A DNA stretch of 15,413 nt from Deltaproteobacteria bacterium (lineage in GTDB: Bacteria > Bdellovibrionota_C > UBA2361 > SZUA-149 > JAITKM01): positions 1-15,413 of the forward strand of contig JAITKM010000022.1 of the NCBI GenBank assembly GCA_031278395.1. Reading direction: 5' to 3'. Below, piece by piece: positions 13,288-15,413 of this stretch. Below the pieces are notes generated by a model. The model was not told where the DNA came from and ran no database searches. It saw nothing but the letters and a program-made list of their open reading frames with translations. Numbering within the stretch: position 1 is the stretch's first letter; each line of letters begins with the position of its first letter. Made by a program: the position numbers and the translations under genes.

Positions 13288-14520
13288 ATGAAAAAAATAA
13301 TTACTAAGCTGTTTATTTGTTTTGTAGGTTTGTTTTTTGTTAATTTGACTTGTTTTTTATACCCCAACGGCTTACGAGCTGAGGAGCCAAATATTTATTA
13401 TCAACGCGGGGCTAAGCTCGCAATTCCCAGCGCTGGTTTTGAGCTAAAACTACGCACCGAACTCGCTAGTTATTATTCATTTACCAATTATTCAGCCTTT
13501 AAAACTAGAACTACAAATTCCATACAACCTGATTCTAAAAACTCTTTTGATATTCAGCGAGCTAATATAATAACCGCTGGTAATGTTGCTGATAAGCGTT
13601 TTAGTTACTTTATTAAATATGAAGCGATTAAAACCAATTTGGGTATTTATGGCGATTTGTTTAACTCTGCTGACCCAGAACACAGCGGTAAGTTGTCAGA
13701 AACCTGGGGACAATGGAATGCCCCAAACAATTATGCTAAATTGCGAGTTGGTAAGCAAAAAATTCCTTTAGGATTGCAAAGAGCTATGCAAGACACGGAG
13801 CTACAATTTGTAACTCCAGCCCTGAGTAACCAAGTCATGTTTGGTGTTTTTGATACTAATCTAAATGAAAAAAATAAAATTATTACCTTAGAGGATAAAA
13901 ACACAGGTATTATGGGGCAAAGCGTGACGCCTTACAAAAATCTTTTAATTAGTTGGACTACGGGGATTTTTAATCAAGAGCCCGGAACTAACTCTAACAC
14001 AAATGTTTTAGGACTATTAGGGGTAAATCTAGTCAGTAACGATTACGACAGAACAGTAGAAGGAGATCGTCAATATTCTCAAGCCTTAGCTTGGACTGCT
14101 GGGATTAGTGCAACCGTAACAAGGTTAAATCTTGAAAGACGAACTGTTGATGTGTTAAACGGCGCCCTAGATTTTGGTCTTAAGTATCGAGGATTTTCGT
14201 GGCAAAGTGAGGGATTAATAAATTATGCTAATGCTGGCAGGCATGGTGATGCTGTAAACCTTGGTTACTATACGCAGTTCGGGTATTTTATCGTGCCACA
14301 GTTACAGGAGCTAGCAATTAGGTTTTCGGGAATAGATTTTGATAAAGGTTTTAGTCAGAAAGCAGGTTTTGAGTATTCATTGGTTTATAATTATTATTTA
14401 GTAGGGGAGTTTTTAAAATTTCAAGCTGGTCTAGCGTATTATGATTTAAAAATGTCGTTGGCAAACAGCGAGAAGTATCAAGTTTTTAAGGGATTAGTTG
14501 GAGTGTCTGGAGTATTTTAG
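13288..14520 (+). CDS. Outer-membrane porin, OprO/OprP-like (second paralogue)
   Basis: A 410-residue porin clearly related to the one at 11884. Shared positions include IPSAGFELKLRTELASYYSF, KNSFDIQRANIITAGNVADK, YDRTVEGD and LAWTAGIS, each with a close match in the first copy. The signal peptide is long, with likely cleavage at LRA|EE (after residue 31). The mature protein ends GVSGVF with a terminal Phe, as in outer-membrane barrels. I start it at ATG 13288, after GGGAGGGAG; an in-frame start at 13246 would add 14 residues translated from the hairpin region and is rejected. The middle part differs much more than the ends, as expected for loops under selection by phage or antibodies or for a different substrate. 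The YajG-like gene follows after 40 bases, probably on the same transcript. Confidence 0.82.
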   Translation: MKKIITKLFICFVGLFFVNLTCFLYPNGLRAEEPNIYYQRGAKLAIPSAGFELKLRTELASYYSFTNYSAFKTRTTNSIQPDSKNSFDIQRANIITAGNVADKRFSYFIKYEAIKTNLGIYGDLFNSADPEHSGKLSETWGQWNAPNNYAKLRVGKQKIPLGLQRAMQDTELQFVTPALSNQVMFGVFDTNLNEKNKIITLEDKNTGIMGQSVTPYKNLLISWTTGIFNQEPGTNSNTNVLGLLGVNLVSNDYDRTVEGDRQYSQALAWTAGISATVTRLNLERRTVDVLNGALDFGLKYRGFSWQSEGLINYANAGRHGDAVNLGYYTQFGYFIVPQLQELAIRFSGIDFDKGFSQKAGFEYSLVYNYYLVGEFLKFQAGLAYYDLKMSLANSEKYQVFKGLVGVSGVF

Positions 14521-14560
14521 AGGTTCTTGTGAATTATTAAAGATACTTTAAAGGTGATTT

Positions 14561-15133
14561 ATGAAAAAAATATTGAGTATTGTTTTTTGCGTATTATTAG
14601 TTTTTATAGTTCTAGCTTGTGGTCCGACCCTAGGATCGCAAATTCAAATTACAACTGTTCCGGAACCTAGCGTAGAGCCGCCAGAGTTTACTAGGCAACC
14701 TTCAGTTACTATCGGTTTTTTTAAAGATGTCCGACCTGGAAATTATGTGGTTAAGCATTATGAAACCTTGGTTCAGCCGTCTAATTCTGTAAGTTTTGAG
14801 GTTGAAGATGTCCTGCGCAGAACTTTAGTGAACGCTGGCTTTTTAGTTAATAGCGCTGCTCCTGTAATTATTAAAGGAGAAATTCGGCAGTGGGTTGTTG
14901 ATATAAAAAGTAATTTTCCGATTAAGTTAGATTCTAAAGCAACCTTGTGGATTGAAATAATTGGTCCAGATAACAAGCGAATTTATTCTGGAATTTATTT
15001 AGGAACAGGACATTTTGAAAAAGTGGCTGTAGAAAACAAAGATCTTCAGAATACTTTAAATATTGCTATGACCGCTGCAATTTCAGGAATAGTTAAGGAT
15101 AAAAAACTTCTTAGTATCTTATCCTCGTTTTAA
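14561..15133 (+). CDS. YajG-like outer-membrane lipoprotein
   Basis: A 190-residue lipoprotein with lipobox VLAC (C20). After a proline-rich linker, the mature domain has PSVTIGFFKDVRPGNYVV, then VSFEVEDVLRRTLVNAGFLV, then IIKGEIRQWVVDI and a final helix. The order (V.v..f.D.R, V...v...L...L...Gf.v, then a strand l.g.v....v.) fits YajG and similar small lipoproteins of unknown function, which have about 190 residues. The match is by pattern only, so another lipoprotein with the same fold (an LptE- or Csg-like one) is not excluded. Ribosome binding site AAGGTGA at 14551-14557. It may form a two-gene unit with the porin upstream and contribute to envelope function. A hairpin ends it at 15190. 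Confidence 0.62.
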   Translation: MKKILSIVFCVLLVFIVLACGPTLGSQIQITTVPEPSVEPPEFTRQPSVTIGFFKDVRPGNYVVKHYETLVQPSNSVSFEVEDVLRRTLVNAGFLVNSAAPVIIKGEIRQWVVDIKSNFPIKLDSKATLWIEIIGPDNKRIYSGIYLGTGHFEKVAVENKDLQNTLNIAMTAAISGIVKDKKLLSILSSF

Positions 15134-15189
15134 GGAAATCGTTTAGTTTCAAAATTATCTACTACCTAACACTTTGGCTTGCTAAGCAA

Positions 15190-15226
15190 AAATACTTCCC
15201 CTCCTAGAAATAAGGGGGAAGTATTT
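15190..15226 (+). terminator. Terminator hairpin between convergent genes
   Basis: AAATACTTCCCC (15190-15201) pairs perfectly over 12 bp with GGGGAAGTATTT (15215-15226), with a 13-base loop. A and T at both ends make it usable from either side. It lies 56 bases after the YajG-like gene; the T tract after it on the plus strand is interrupted (ATTTGTCTTT). Confidence 0.72.
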
Positions 15227-15255
15227 GTCTTTGCAAAGCTAAAGAAAAATACAGG

Positions 15256-15278
15256 CTAGTAGATTGTTAATCTACTAG
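15256..15278 (-). terminator. Terminator hairpin of the flagellin gene
   Basis: CTAGTAGATT (15256-15265) pairs perfectly over 10 bp with AATCTACTAG (15269-15278) around a 3-base loop. Read on the minus strand it begins 10 bases after the flagellin stop codon and is followed by CCTGTATTTTTCTTT, a fair T tract. Confidence 0.7.
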
Positions 15279-15288
15279 TAAACGTCGC

Positions 15289-15413
15289 CTATCTCAACAA
15301 ACTAACAGCTAAAGAAGGCTGTTGATTAGCTTGAGCTAAAACAGAAGCGCCAGCTTGCTGTAAGATGTTTAAGCGCGTCATTTCAGCAGCTTCAGCAGCA
15401 ACATCAACGTCTC
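15289..15413 (-). CDS. fliC: Flagellin, C-terminal end (partial)
   Basis: Read from the right edge, the minus strand encodes 40 residues before TAG (15289-15291): DVDVAAEAAEMTRLNILQQA followed by GASVLAQANQQPSLAVSLLR. This is the almost invariant D0 end of flagellin (AE.ar.qILqQAG.s.LaQANq.pq.vLsLL), the helix that forms the inner tube of the filament and is recognised for export. The rest of the gene lies beyond the window. It is convergent with the YajG-like gene. It shows that the organism has flagella as well as the T3SS genes at the left. Confidence 0.95.
   Translation of the reverse strand, partial: DVDVAAEAAEMTRLNILQQAGASVLAQANQQPSLAVSLLR

Noticed and set aside
13583-13771. 62-codon open frame in the second porin gene
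   Set aside because: An overlapping frame with no signals, within a clear coding sequence.

Overview
The window is AT-rich and comes from a motile Gram-negative (diderm) bacterium. It holds part of a non-flagellar type III secretion system (T3SS), two outer-membrane porins, three lipoproteins, and the end of a flagellin gene on the opposite strand. The TPR lipoprotein followed by a LolB-like lipoprotein, together with OprO/P-like porins and a GAF/PAS-rich soluble kinase, recalls deltaproteobacteria-like lineages. I cannot fix the phylum from this sequence.

Layout: (1) 1-274 is AT-rich and mostly non-coding, with a 25-bp tandem duplication. (2) 275-3312 is a tightly overlapping set: a basic SctO/FliJ-like helical protein, then sctR, sctS, sctT and sctU, the export-gate proteins of a T3SS. 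SctU stops exactly where its NPTH autocleavage site should begin, so the C-terminal domain is absent. (3) 3550-6702 encodes a soluble, orphan sensor histidine kinase of about 1050 residues (three GAF and two PAS regions) with its own likely promoter. (4) 6912-8719 holds a frameshifted secreted DKNYY-like gene, then a second, very divergent sctT-sctU-like pair. Its SctU-like member is also missing the autocleavage domain. (5) 8812-11443 is a two-gene lipoprotein unit (TPR protein, then LolB-like protein) ending in a terminator. (6) 11444-11883 is a 440-bp gap holding that terminator and a MITE-like inverted-repeat element of 135 bp. (7) 11884-15133 holds two paralogous porin genes and a YajG-like lipoprotein gene. 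(8) 15289-15413 is the flagellin C-terminus on the minus strand, separated from the lipoprotein by two hairpins.

SctR, SctS and SctT normally form the export-gate complex in the inner membrane. SctU wraps it, and autocleavage of SctU switches substrate class. Here two SctT/SctU pairs exist within 6 kb and neither SctU carries the autocleavage domain. That is the most unusual feature of the window: either the switch domain is supplied in trans, or this secretion system works without it, or it is decaying. The large sensor kinase between the two sets is a candidate regulator by position only.
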